Shown here: one piece after another, positions 18,005-26,819 of the stretch
Layout of the letters: each line of letters starts with the position of its first letter
Position numbering within the stretch: position 1 is the first letter of the stretch
Source: Bacteroidaceae bacterium
GTDB taxonomy: Bacteria; Bacteroidota; Bacteroidia; Bacteroidales; Bacteroidaceae
Assembly: GCA_017471185.1 (NCBI GenBank)
Contig: JAFUVZ010000049.1
Location: 1-64,000, forward strand
Reading direction: 5' to 3'
DNA: 64,000 bases
The notes under the pieces: model-generated
The model's database searches: none
Told to the model about the DNA's origin: nothing
Seen by the model: only the letters and a program-made list of their open reading frames with translations
Translations under genes and position numbers: made by a program

Positions 18005-18078
18005 TCTTCCTTAGCTCAGTCGGTTAGAGCATCTGACTGTTAATCAGAGGGTCCTTGGTTCAAGTCCAAGAGGAAGAG
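18005..18078 (+). tRNA. tRNA-Asn (GTT), copy 2
   Basis: It is identical over all 74 nt to copy 1, including the CGAAG that follows both. CCA is not encoded. A strong hairpin begins 1 nt after the gene, so the pair is probably one transcript. Confidence 0.97.
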
Positions 18079-18079
18079 C

Positions 18080-18124
18080 GAAGAGAGGGAAATGTTTGAA
18101 ACATTTCCCTCTCTTCACTTTTTA
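18080..18124. terminator. Bidirectional terminator after tRNA-Asn pair
   Basis: A perfect 18-bp inverted repeat (18080-18097 with 18099-18116; effective loop TTTGAAA) is followed by CACTTTTTA. It separates the tRNAs from the convergent STAS gene. Confidence 0.92.
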
Positions 18125-18136
18125 TGAGATTTCAGT

Positions 18137-18439
18137 TTATTTTATGATAAACAGCTTGTTGAAGCCAGTCATCTCAAATACCTTTCTAATCTCATCATTG
18201 ATGTTCTGCACAATCACCTCTCCTTTTCTTGCCTTCACACTCTTCAGAATGCTTATGAAAATACGGAGACCAGAACTGCTGATATATTCCAATGCAGAAC
18301 AATCGAGCACCACCTGCTGGCAGGCAGAATCAATCAATGGCTGTACATCTTTAGCCGTCTGAACGGCAGCGAGCGTGTCAAGTCGCCCTGCAAACTCGGC
18401 AATCATCTTGCCTTCTTCTTCTCTAATCGTTGTGTTCAT
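18137..18439 (-). CDS. STAS-domain protein (anti-sigma factor antagonist type)
   Basis: This 100-residue single STAS domain resembles SpoIIAA/RsbV. The phosphorylation-site region is ALEYISSSGLRIFISIL, corresponding to the DSSGL motif, with VVLDCS before it. In this family the unphosphorylated form binds a GHKL anti-sigma kinase and releases its partner. The operon also contains such a kinase (20258-20695), with a transporter between them. No dedicated sigma factor or PP2C phosphatase is present nearby. Confidence 0.88.
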   Translation of the reverse strand: MNTTIREEEGKMIAEFAGRLDTLAAVQTAKDVQPLIDSACQQVVLDCSALEYISSSGLRIFISILKSVKARKGEVIVQNINDEIRKVFEMTGFNKLFIIK

Positions 18440-18460
18440 TTCTTTACTATTTTTTGTTAT

Positions 18461-20257
18461 TTAATACAATGGAAATACTATAATCACTGTCAATATATTT
18501 ACTGCTAATATAATAAGGTGCATCCAGATACCCAAGTTCAGGAAATCTGTGAACTTGAAACCGCCAGGACCATAAATCATCATGTGCGTAAGCGATCCAA
18601 GAGGCGTAGCATAACTGATGGTCACGGATGTCATTAAGGCAATAACAAACGGCATAGGGTTACATCCTAACGCAATAGCCTGATGGTATATGATGGGGAA
18701 AAACACCGCAGCTGCAGACACATTACTGAAGACCTCACTCATCAGAGATGCAAGGAAGCACATCACCACCATAGTAATGTATGGATTCTGGGCGCACAAA
18801 GCCAAGACTGGGTCTGAAATCATTGACACGATACCCGACTTCGTGATTGCTACGGAGAACGCCATCATGGCACCCAAGGTAAGCAGATAGTTCCAGTCGA
18901 TGTATTTCGTGATGCTGTCCATGCGGCAGCAACCGAATAAGATCATCGCGCCAGCCGCCAACATAGTGGATGTTATCAAAGGTACTATCTGGAAAGATGA
19001 CAACATAAACATCAGCACCAGGACACTAGCCGAGACTATGGTCCGCAAACCCAGTTGGGGCACAAACTGAGAGTCAAAGAACGTCAGTGTACGCTTGTAG
19101 GTGTTCTCCAGGTCAATATCTTTCTTCGAAGGACACTCCAGCAGCAAGGTATCGCCTGCTTCCAGCACCACCTGGCGAGGCTGTTCGTCCACACGTTTAC
19201 CCTGTCTGGCTACTGCTACCAGCACCATATCACTTTGCTTTTCAAAATCTATCTCACTCATACGTGAGCCAATTAGCTCGCTGCCGAAATTCACGTAAGC
19301 TGTACGCATCTTACGGTTGCTGTCAATCTCATTGATATTATAGACATGATGGTCAGCAGCAACTAATCCGTGGCTCATCTTCAGTTCCAACAATTCATTA
19401 ATCTGACCGGAATAAATCAATCGGTCTCCGCCAAAGATATATTCATCCGAAGGTACCGGCGAAATCACTTCTTTGTCGAAACGTACGATTTCAATCAAAG
19501 AACCTCCTCTTACGTTCCTCAGCCCTGCCTCATCAATAGTCTTCATCACCGCTTCGTTATCAGTCGGCACCAAAAGTTCAACCGTATAGTCGCTCGTTTC
19601 TTCAAAGGAAACTTCAGGAGACTCACGTGGTGGGATTTTATTCTGCAAAGCCATCGTCAGCAAGATACCCACCACCACGCACATGAATCCTGGTATAAAC
19701 GGTGCAAATAAGTTGAGTGATTCACCTGTCTGTTCTACATAAAGACCGGCAATCACCAGATTTGATGTATGTCCCAGCAAAGTGCACATGCCACCCAATG
19801 TAGCCGCATAGCTCAAAGGAATCAGCAGTTTGGAAGGCGTGATAGAAAGTTTGCGGGACCAAATCTTCACCAAGTCTGTGAAAAGGTGAGTTACCTCGGT
19901 ACATCCAATCATCGCGCTCAACACTGCGGACGGAGCCATTAACTTGATTATCGCATACTTATAAGAAGACGGATCGCCTAAAAGATGCTTGCTCAGCCAA
20001 TATAACACACCCGTGGTCATCAATCCTGCCAGCACGATATAGAACGCTCCATTCACCAGTAAAGCTTCTGACCCGAAAGAACTTAAGACATCATGTTCAG
20101 ACAACACGTTGGTCGCAAGCAGAATCGTAACCGCTCCAATGAACGTTACTTCAGCAGGTACTTTAGTACGCACCAACATATAGAATATGCCCATCACCAC
20201 AATGATGATTAGCCATACCTGCATAGATAATCCCAAGAATGTAGTCACTCCATCCAT
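18461..20257 (-). CDS. SLC13/DASS-type permease with two RCK_C (TrkA-C) domains
   Basis: This 598-residue inner-membrane transporter has two hydrophobic halves (about 1-205 and 395-598) of the divalent anion/sodium symporter superfamily. They are separated by about 190 cytoplasmic residues with two TrkA-C-like domains (LIEIVRFDKEVISP, GGDRLIYSG; VLVAVARQGKRV, EAGDTLLLECP). SNVSAAAVFFPI and SYATPLGSLTHMMIYGPGG are typical family elements. The substrate is unknown, possibly sulfate or a dicarboxylate. The start codon directly abuts the stop of the RsbW-like gene (TAAATG) and the STAS gene follows after 21 nt. Confidence 0.88.
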   Translation of the reverse strand: MDGVTTFLGLSMQVWLIIIVVMGIFYMLVRTKVPAEVTFIGAVTILLATNVLSEHDVLSSFGSEALLVNGAFYIVLAGLMTTGVLYWLSKHLLGDPSSYKYAIIKLMAPSAVLSAMIGCTEVTHLFTDLVKIWSRKLSITPSKLLIPLSYAATLGGMCTLLGHTSNLVIAGLYVEQTGESLNLFAPFIPGFMCVVVGILLTMALQNKIPPRESPEVSFEETSDYTVELLVPTDNEAVMKTIDEAGLRNVRGGSLIEIVRFDKEVISPVPSDEYIFGGDRLIYSGQINELLELKMSHGLVAADHHVYNINEIDSNRKMRTAYVNFGSELIGSRMSEIDFEKQSDMVLVAVARQGKRVDEQPRQVVLEAGDTLLLECPSKKDIDLENTYKRTLTFFDSQFVPQLGLRTIVSASVLVLMFMLSSFQIVPLITSTMLAAGAMILFGCCRMDSITKYIDWNYLLTLGAMMAFSVAITKSGIVSMISDPVLALCAQNPYITMVVMCFLASLMSEVFSNVSAAAVFFPIIYHQAIALGCNPMPFVIALMTSVTISYATPLGSLTHMMIYGPGGFKFTDFLNLGIWMHLIILAVNILTVIIVFPLY

Positions 20258-20695
20258 TTACAACAATCCTTCCCCTTCGTCCTGACTTGCAGTATTCTTT
20301 ATCAAAGTCAAAACATTTTTACCTTCTTTCCGCTCATACTTGACATAATCCATAATCTGTCGAACCAAATGGATGCCCAATCCTCCGATAGGACGGTCAT
20401 CCACCCCCAGGTCAACGTCAACCTCACCCTTTGCTGTAGGATCAAATGCCACACCAGAATCGCTGATGACAAACTTCACGTTTTCACCATCTTTTTCTGC
20501 AGAAATACTAACCTCACCCTTAGTTCCTTGCGGATAAGCGTATTGTATCACATTAACAACAGCCTCTTCCATTGCGAGATTCAGACTCATCGTCAATGAG
20601 AAATCAAGTTCCACCGCTTCTGCGAATTCGTCTATAAACGCTGATAAACGAGGGACTTCTTCTAAATCATTAGCCAATATAATTTCTCTTCGCAT
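20258..20695 (-). CDS. RsbW-like anti-sigma serine/threonine kinase (GHKL ATPase)
   Basis: The 145-residue protein has the HATPase fold of SpoIIAB/RsbW: N box LAMEEAVVNVIQYAYP, G1 ISDSGVAFDP and G2 GGLGIHLVRQIMDYV. The start MRREIILAND is taken instead of a codon 81 nt upstream, because the extra residues are hydrophobic, unlike the family, and lie in an A/T-rich leader. Family members phosphorylate a STAS partner and bind a sigma factor or other target. The STAS partner is encoded two genes downstream, so a partner-switching pair is likely, but its target is not evident. Confidence 0.88.
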   Translation of the reverse strand: MRREIILANDLEEVPRLSAFIDEFAEAVELDFSLTMSLNLAMEEAVVNVIQYAYPQGTKGEVSISAEKDGENVKFVISDSGVAFDPTAKGEVDVDLGVDDRPIGGLGIHLVRQIMDYVKYERKEGKNVLTLIKNTASQDEGEGLL

Positions 20696-20796
20696 AAGTA
20701 CTCTTTTTTCTAAAATGTACAAAGTAATGGAAAAAAACCGAAAACGCCAAAAATAGACCATTTTTTTTGAAGGCAAAAAAAAGATAACGGAAGCAG

Positions 20797-21495
20797 CTAT
20801 TCCGCAGAAGCCAAGGCGAGCACACTGAGTCGTATTCCCTCAGCCGCCTGAAGAGCATCTCCACAGGCAGTCAGTGTAGAAGATGTGGTCACAACATCAT
20901 CTACCAGCAACAAATGCTTGCCTATGACATTGTTTACATCAGCAACCCGGAAAGTGTGTTTCATATTTTCGGCACGTTCAGCACCGCTTTTCTTCGTCTG
21001 TGTCTCAGTATAACGTATTCTTTCAACAACACCATTCAAAATCGGGATTTGAGTGATCTCAGACACGCCCTTTGCGAGCATCTCGCTCTGGTTATAGCCT
21101 CGCATCAGCAATCTTCGTGGATGTAAAGGCACAGGTACGATGAAATCTACCCCCTCAAAGAAACCGTCCTTCTGCAAATCAGCAGCCATCATCCTCCCCA
21201 TATCAACAGCCAACGTCTTTCTACCTCCATACTTAAACTGATGGATAATCTTGGCATAAGGCGTACCTCGCTGATATACCATCCAAGCAGTGGCTCGTTC
21301 CAATGGAAATTTCCCCCAGAAAAGTCTCTCAACGGGATTTTCTTTCCAAAGATGATAACCTGTGAGTGGCATTGATGCCAAGCAATGCAAACAGACGGCT
21401 CGCTCATCTGCGCGAAGCCTTGCACCACATACAGCACAATAACGAGGGAAAAGCCACTCCACCAATGATTTAATCCAAACCAATCCACTATTCAT
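20797..21495 (-). CDS. comF: ComF-family protein (phosphoribosyltransferase fold)
   Basis: This 232-residue protein has an N-terminal zinc-binding pair (CAVCGARL, CLHCL). A type I phosphoribosyltransferase-like domain follows, with PVPLHPRRLLMRGYNQSE and the PRPP-loop motif LLLVDDVVTTSSTL. ComF-like proteins take part in DNA uptake in naturally competent bacteria, but homologues are widespread in non-competent species. It lies upstream of the RsbW-like gene with about 100 nt between, so cotranscription is uncertain. Confidence 0.9.
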   Translation of the reverse strand: MNSGLVWIKSLVEWLFPRYCAVCGARLRADERAVCLHCLASMPLTGYHLWKENPVERLFWGKFPLERATAWMVYQRGTPYAKIIHQFKYGGRKTLAVDMGRMMAADLQKDGFFEGVDFIVPVPLHPRRLLMRGYNQSEMLAKGVSEITQIPILNGVVERIRYTETQTKKSGAERAENMKHTFRVADVNNVIGKHLLLVDDVVTTSSTLTACGDALQAAEGIRLSVLALASAE

Positions 21496-21579
21496 AAGCC
21501 ATCTGACATTATTTAGCGCAGCGAAGTTAAGACTTTATTTTGAACAAAGCATCATTTTTATTTGAAAAAAAACTTATGC

Positions 21580-21614
21580 TTTGAGTACAATGTTACAGAA
21601 AAGTTGTAATTTTG
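21580..21614 (+). promoter_or_regulatory. Promoter of nrdDG
   Basis: TTTG at 21580-21583, a 23-nt spacer and TAATTTTG at 21607-21614. The leader of about 115 nt holds an inverted repeat. Confidence 0.65.
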
Positions 21615-21642
21615 TAGCATGATAGAGGTTTAAACAAAATGG

Positions 21643-21676
21643 GAAACTTTTGAGAAAAAAAGATTAGAAAAGTTTC
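21643..21676 (+). promoter_or_regulatory. Inverted repeat in nrdD leader
   Basis: GAAACTTTT (21643-21651) is repeated in reverse complement at 21668-21676 with a 16-nt loop. A degenerate third copy (GGAAAACTTTG) follows at 21684-21694. It could be a leader hairpin or an operator; no known box was recognised. Confidence 0.4.
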
Positions 21677-21735
21677 ACCAAATGGAAAACTTTGACGAGC
21701 AAATTAGTGTGAATAATTAGACGATAATATATACC

Positions 21736-23832
21736 ATGGAAATTAAAAACTTTACAATCACCAAGCGTGACGGATCAAAAGACCGCTTTTCATTAGACAA
21801 GATTATGAATGCCATTGTCAAGGCGTTTGAGAGTGTTGAGCAACCTGCAGACTTAGGTACTATCTCCAAGATACTAAGTCATTTGGACATGCATGACGAC
21901 ATCAAGGTAGAAGACATACAGAACCAGGTAGAAGAAGCTCTGATGCGCGAAGGCTTCTACAAAGTAGCCAAGTCTTTCATGCTTTACAGACAGCAGCACT
22001 CTGAAGACAGAGAAACCTTAGCTAAGTTGCAGTTTTTGTCAGACTATTGTGAGTCAGTGAATGCAGCTACTGGTTCAAAATATGATGCCAACGCTAATGT
22101 AGAACACAAAAATATCGCCACTCTGATCGGTGAGTTGCCAAAATCAAACTTCATCCGCCTGAACCGTCGTCTCTTGACAGATCGTATCAAGAAGATGTAT
22201 GGCAAGCAACTGGCTGACGAATATATCGACAAACTAACACACCACTTTATATATAAGAACGACGAGACGAGCCTCGCCAATTACTGCGCTTCTATCACCA
22301 TGTACCCTTGGCTGATAGGCGGAACCATCTCTATCGGTGGTAACAGCACGGCGCCTACTAATCTGAAAAGTTTCTGTGGTAGTTTCGTGAATATGGTGTT
22401 TATGGTATCAAGCATGCTAAGCGGAGCCTGCGCCACACCCGAGTTCCTGATGTACATGAACTATTTCATCGGCAAGGAGTACGGTACAGACTATTACAAG
22501 CGTTCAGATGAGGTTGTGGATCTAAGCCTGAAACACAGGACCATCGACAAAGTGATTACCGACTGCTTTGAACAGATTGTCTATACGCTGAACCAGCCTA
22601 CTGGTGCCCGCAACTACCAAGCAGTGTTCTGGAACGTTGCTTATTACGACAAGTATTATTTCAACAGCATCTTCGGAGAGTTTTATTTTCCTGATGGCTC
22701 AAAGCCAGATTGGGAAGGATTGTCTTGGCTGCAGAAGCGATTCATGAAGTGGTTCAACAAAGAGCGTACCAGAACCCTGCTGACTTTCCCCGTAGAGACT
22801 ATGGCACTGCTTACCAACAAAGATGGAGAATGTATGGACCCAGAATGGGGTGATTTTACCGCTGAAATGTATTCCGAAGGTCATTCCTTCTTTACATATA
22901 TGAGTGATAACGCAGACTCACTGAGTTCTTGCTGCCGACTCCGCAACGAAATTACCGACAATGGATTCAGCTATACATTGGGTGCCGGTGGTGTGTCAAC
23001 AGGTTCTAAGAGTGTACTTACCATCAACTTGAACCGTTGTGTACAATACGCTGTAAACCACGGCATCGACTACCTGGAGTATTTAAGTGAGATAATCGAC
23101 CTCTGCCACAAGGTTCAGTTGGCATACAACGAGAACTTGAAAGAACTGCAGTCACACGGTATGTTACCATTGTTCGACGCTGGTTATATTAATATTTCTC
23201 GCCAATACCTGACTATCGGCATTAACGGATTAGTTGAGGCGGCTGAGTTTATGGGGCTGAAGATTACGCCTAACGATGACTACCAGCGTTTCGTTCAGGG
23301 CATTCTGGGTCTGATAGAAAAGTACAACAAGCAGTACCGCACTAAGGAAGTGATGTTCAACTGCGAGATGATTCCTGCTGAGAACGTAGGTGTCAAACAT
23401 GCGAAGTGGGACCGCGAGGATGGCTATTTTGTTCCACGCGACTGCTACAACTCATACTTCTACGTAGTAGAGGATGACTCTCTTACTATAATCGATAAGT
23501 TCAAGTTGCACGGAACGCCATACATCGAACATCTGACCGGTGGCTCAGCCCTGCATATGAACCTGGAGGAACACCTGAGCAAAAATCAGTATGCACAATT
23601 GCTGAAGGTGGCTGCCAAAGAAGGCTGCAACTACTTTACCTTTAATATACCTAACACCATCTGCAACGATTGTGGTACTATTGACAAGCGATACTTGCAT
23701 GAGTGTCCTCACTGCCACTCTAAGAACGTGGATTATATGACACGTATCATTGGCTACCTGAAGCGTGTGAGCAATTTTTCACAGCCACGCCAGGAAGAGG
23801 CTGCCCGTCGTTATTATGCGTCAGCCAAATAA
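21736..23832 (+). CDS. nrdD: Anaerobic ribonucleoside-triphosphate reductase
   Basis: The 698-residue class III enzyme makes deoxyribonucleotides without oxygen. An ATP-cone domain occupies the first 95 residues (TKRDGSKDRFSLDKIMNAI). Active-site regions include NLKSFCGSFVN and GACATPEFLMYMNYF. Near the C-terminus are the zinc-binding CNDCG and CPHC pairs, and the glycyl-radical motif RIIGYLKRV with the radical on about Gly673. The activase gene nrdG follows at once. An anaerobic lifestyle is indicated. Confidence 0.97.
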   Translation: MEIKNFTITKRDGSKDRFSLDKIMNAIVKAFESVEQPADLGTISKILSHLDMHDDIKVEDIQNQVEEALMREGFYKVAKSFMLYRQQHSEDRETLAKLQFLSDYCESVNAATGSKYDANANVEHKNIATLIGELPKSNFIRLNRRLLTDRIKKMYGKQLADEYIDKLTHHFIYKNDETSLANYCASITMYPWLIGGTISIGGNSTAPTNLKSFCGSFVNMVFMVSSMLSGACATPEFLMYMNYFIGKEYGTDYYKRSDEVVDLSLKHRTIDKVITDCFEQIVYTLNQPTGARNYQAVFWNVAYYDKYYFNSIFGEFYFPDGSKPDWEGLSWLQKRFMKWFNKERTRTLLTFPVETMALLTNKDGECMDPEWGDFTAEMYSEGHSFFTYMSDNADSLSSCCRLRNEITDNGFSYTLGAGGVSTGSKSVLTINLNRCVQYAVNHGIDYLEYLSEIIDLCHKVQLAYNENLKELQSHGMLPLFDAGYINISRQYLTIGINGLVEAAEFMGLKITPNDDYQRFVQGILGLIEKYNKQYRTKEVMFNCEMIPAENVGVKHAKWDREDGYFVPRDCYNSYFYVVEDDSLTIIDKFKLHGTPYIEHLTGGSALHMNLEEHLSKNQYAQLLKVAAKEGCNYFTFNIPNTICNDCGTIDKRYLHECPHCHSKNVDYMTRIIGYLKRVSNFSQPRQEEAARRYYASAK

Positions 23833-23844
23833 TCCCTTGTGAAA

Positions 23845-24312
23845 ATGCTGAAGTATGTCAATACAGGTGTAGTGTTTCAGGAGATACCCGATGAGGTGAC
23901 ACTTGCCATCAACATCTCAAATTGTCCTTGCCATTGTCCTGGCTGTCATAGCCGTTACCTATGGGAGGACATCGGCTTGCCTCTAAACACGGAAGCTATC
24001 GACTCATTCGTAAACCAATATGGAAAAGACATTACCTGCTTTGCCTTCATGGGTGGCGATAGCGCCCCCATGGAGGTAAACCAATTGGCTCAATATATCC
24101 ACGTGGAGTATCCGGAGTTTAAGGTAGGATGGTATAGTGGGAGGCTGCGCATCCCTTCAATCATTAACAAGACAGATTTCGATTTTATAAAGGTGGGACC
24201 CTACATCCGCCATTTAGGGCCACTGAGCAAGGCTACAACCAACCAACGGCTCTACCGGCAGAACAAAGAAGGCGGTTTCGATGACATAACTGAACGGTTT
24301 TGGAAAAAATAA
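23845..24312 (+). CDS. nrdG: Anaerobic ribonucleotide reductase activating protein (radical SAM)
   Basis: This 155-residue protein generates the glycyl radical of NrdD with S-adenosylmethionine and a [4Fe-4S] cluster. The CX3CX2C cluster motif is within NCPCHCPGCHSRYLWED, and FAFMGGDSAPM is the glycine-rich SAM-contacting region. The ATG giving MLKYVNTG is preferred over a GTG two codons upstream, since family members begin at this point. It is 12 nt after nrdD and followed by a terminator. Confidence 0.96.
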   Translation: MLKYVNTGVVFQEIPDEVTLAINISNCPCHCPGCHSRYLWEDIGLPLNTEAIDSFVNQYGKDITCFAFMGGDSAPMEVNQLAQYIHVEYPEFKVGWYSGRLRIPSIINKTDFDFIKVGPYIRHLGPLSKATTNQRLYRQNKEGGFDDITERFWKK

Positions 24313-24330
24313 AACAGACCTTATTATACC

Positions 24331-24375
24331 AAGCCTCAGAGAATTTGTCAATTAGCTCTCTGGGGCTTGTTTATA
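24331..24375 (+). terminator. Terminator after nrdDG
   Basis: A 12-bp stem with one G-T pair (AAGCCTCAGAGA at 24331-24342 with 24357-24368) and a following TGTTTATATT tract. The convergent topA gene ends 20-odd nt further on. Confidence 0.8.
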
Positions 24376-24397
24376 TTACCTTTGCCGGTAAAAGATG

Positions 24398-26770
24398 CTA
24401 TTTTTTCGCACTCTTGCTTCTTCTCACCGTCCTGGCAGTTTTCGTTCCATCGCCAGAAGTTTCTTTAGAGTTCCTGCGAGCAATCTCTTTTTCTACGATG
24501 TCACGGCATTCTGCCAAAGAAAGAGCCTCTGGTTTATTTACCGTCTTAGGAATCTTATAATTGGTACCCTTATAGGCGATATAAGGGCCATAACGGCCAT
24601 CCATAATCTCCAATTCAGGATCTTCCTCAAACTTCTTAAGGTGCTTCTTGGCTTCACTATCTTTCTTGTTCTTCAACAGTTCCAAAGCCTCTTCCAGTGA
24701 AACAGTAAGAGGATCAACTGTCTTTGGAACTGAAACATACTCACTGTCATAGTTGATATATGGTCCGAAACGACCTGCACCTACAGTAACCGTCTTACCT
24801 TCATGCTCACCTAAGACACGCGGCAGTTTGAATAGTTCAAGCACTTCTTCCAAAGTTACCGATTGAATAGACATATTCTTCTTTAATTGAGCGAAACGAG
24901 GCTTCACAGAATCCTCTGCAGAGCCTATCTGCGCCATAGGGCCGAATCGACCAATCTTAACAGACACAGGTTTACCTGTCTTCGGATCGTTACCCAACAT
25001 GCGTTCACCCACTTTATGCTCACCTTTCTGAGCAGATGCTTTCTCTACCATCGGATGGAAATCATGATAGAAAGAGCGCATGGCATCTGTCCACTGTTCC
25101 TTGCCCTCAGCAATGTCATCGAATTCTTTCTCCACATTAGCAGTGAAGTTATAATCCATAATCTGGGGGAAATTATCATTCAGAAAATCATTGACCACAA
25201 TACCAACATCAGTTGGCAGTAGTTTACCTTTCTCAGCACCAGCCATTTCTGAAGCGGTCTTTGCTGAGACTTTATTACCAGAAAGGGTAATGACCCTATA
25301 CGCACGCTTCGCTCCAGGTTTATCACCCTTTACCACATACTCACGCTGTTGGATGGTAGAAATAATAGGCGCGTAGGTTGAAGGGCGCCCAATGCCCAGT
25401 TCTTCGAGCTTGTGTACCAAGCCTGCCTCTGTATAGCGGGTCGGATGCTGGCTGAAGCGTTCGGTAGCCACTATCTGTTTGCGTTGGAGTGCCTGACCAA
25501 CTGTCATTGGAGGCAACTGGCGTATTTCATCCTCATTGGCATCATCGTCACTTGATTCACGATAAACCTTAAGAAAACCGTCGAACTTCACCACTTCACC
25601 TGTGGCGATAAAAACTTCCCCATTATTATCCATGCTTACAGTCACAGTGGTTTTCTCCAACTCAGCCTCAGCCATCTGGGATGCGATGGTACGCTTCCAG
25701 ATCAAATCATAAAGACGTTTCTCTGCTGCAGAGCCTTCAACCGTAGGATTCTCCATATAGGTAGGACGGATAGCCTCATGCGCTTCCTGTGCGCCTTTAG
25801 ATTTGGTAGTGAACTGGCGGTTATGCACATATTCCTCACCCATCATCTCCACAATGGCTTTACGACTAGTATTGATAGCAAGGCTACTTAAGTTCACAGA
25901 GTCTGTTCGCATATAGGTAATCTTTCCAGACTCATACAAGCCTTGTGCCAAACGCATCGTCTGAGCAACGGTAAGCCCCAGCTTCCGGCTGGCTTCTTGC
26001 TGCAACGTACTGGTGGTAAACGGTGGCGCAGGATATTTCTTAAGCGGATGCTTCTCTATCTGGCTAATTGTGAAATGAGCATCTTTACAGCTCTCCAAGA
26101 AAGCAAGCGTATCTTTTTCGGTAGCAAATCGCCTGCTCAGTTCGGTTTTCAACTCAAAAATCTTGCCGTCTTTGTCACTCCAGGTAAAATCCGCCACAAC
26201 TCTATAGGCCGCTTTGGGTTGGAAGCTCTGAATCTCGCGCTCACGCTCTACAATGAGTTTGACTGTCACACTCTGAACCCTACCCGCAGAAAGAGATGGT
26301 TTTACTTTCTTCCAAAGCACTGGTGACAGTTCGAAACCCACTATACGGTCAAGCACCCGGCGTGCCTGTTGTGCATTCACAAGATTAATATCTATGTCAC
26401 GGGGGTTATCAATCGCCTTAAATATAGCGTCTTTCGTAATCTCATGAAATACGATACGCTTGGTTTGATCAGGCTTCAGATTCAGCACCTCCGACAAATG
26501 CCAAGAGATAGCTTCTCCCTCACGGTCCTCATCAGACGCCAGCCATACCAAGTCAGCCTTACCTGCCTGAACCTTCAACTTCCCAACCACCTCCATCTTA
26601 TCCTCAGGAATCTCATATACAGGCTTAAACGTATCTGTATCAATACTGAATGTCTTTTTCTTCAGGTCACGAATATGACCGTAACTAGGCATTACCTTGT
26701 AATCTTTGCCAAGGAACTTTTCAATAGTCTTGGCCTTTGCCGGAGACTCTACTATGACTAAGTTTCGCAT
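24398..26770 (-). CDS. topA: DNA topoisomerase I (type IA)
   Basis: The 790-residue enzyme relaxes negatively supercoiled DNA. The Toprim domain starts at NLVIVESPAKAKTIEKFLG and includes SDEDREGEAISWHL. The catalytic tyrosine is in the motif ITYMRTDSVNLS. Instead of zinc fingers, the C-terminus has repeats with GRFGP or GRYGPYI cores (three visible) and a basic tail (RSKSAKK). The start MRNLVIV is chosen over an in-frame codon 72 nt upstream, which lies in an A/T-rich spacer. It follows argS by 49 nt on the same strand. Confidence 0.97.
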   Translation of the reverse strand: MRNLVIVESPAKAKTIEKFLGKDYKVMPSYGHIRDLKKKTFSIDTDTFKPVYEIPEDKMEVVGKLKVQAGKADLVWLASDEDREGEAISWHLSEVLNLKPDQTKRIVFHEITKDAIFKAIDNPRDIDINLVNAQQARRVLDRIVGFELSPVLWKKVKPSLSAGRVQSVTVKLIVEREREIQSFQPKAAYRVVADFTWSDKDGKIFELKTELSRRFATEKDTLAFLESCKDAHFTISQIEKHPLKKYPAPPFTTSTLQQEASRKLGLTVAQTMRLAQGLYESGKITYMRTDSVNLSSLAINTSRKAIVEMMGEEYVHNRQFTTKSKGAQEAHEAIRPTYMENPTVEGSAAEKRLYDLIWKRTIASQMAEAELEKTTVTVSMDNNGEVFIATGEVVKFDGFLKVYRESSDDDANEDEIRQLPPMTVGQALQRKQIVATERFSQHPTRYTEAGLVHKLEELGIGRPSTYAPIISTIQQREYVVKGDKPGAKRAYRVITLSGNKVSAKTASEMAGAEKGKLLPTDVGIVVNDFLNDNFPQIMDYNFTANVEKEFDDIAEGKEQWTDAMRSFYHDFHPMVEKASAQKGEHKVGERMLGNDPKTGKPVSVKIGRFGPMAQIGSAEDSVKPRFAQLKKNMSIQSVTLEEVLELFKLPRVLGEHEGKTVTVGAGRFGPYINYDSEYVSVPKTVDPLTVSLEEALELLKNKKDSEAKKHLKKFEEDPELEIMDGRYGPYIAYKGTNYKIPKTVNKPEALSLAECRDIVEKEIARRNSKETSGDGTKTARTVRRSKSAKK

Positions 26771-26819
26771 ATATCGGTTAGTGTTTTTTGAGTTCTTGAG
26801 TTTATCTTGTTTCAGCAGT

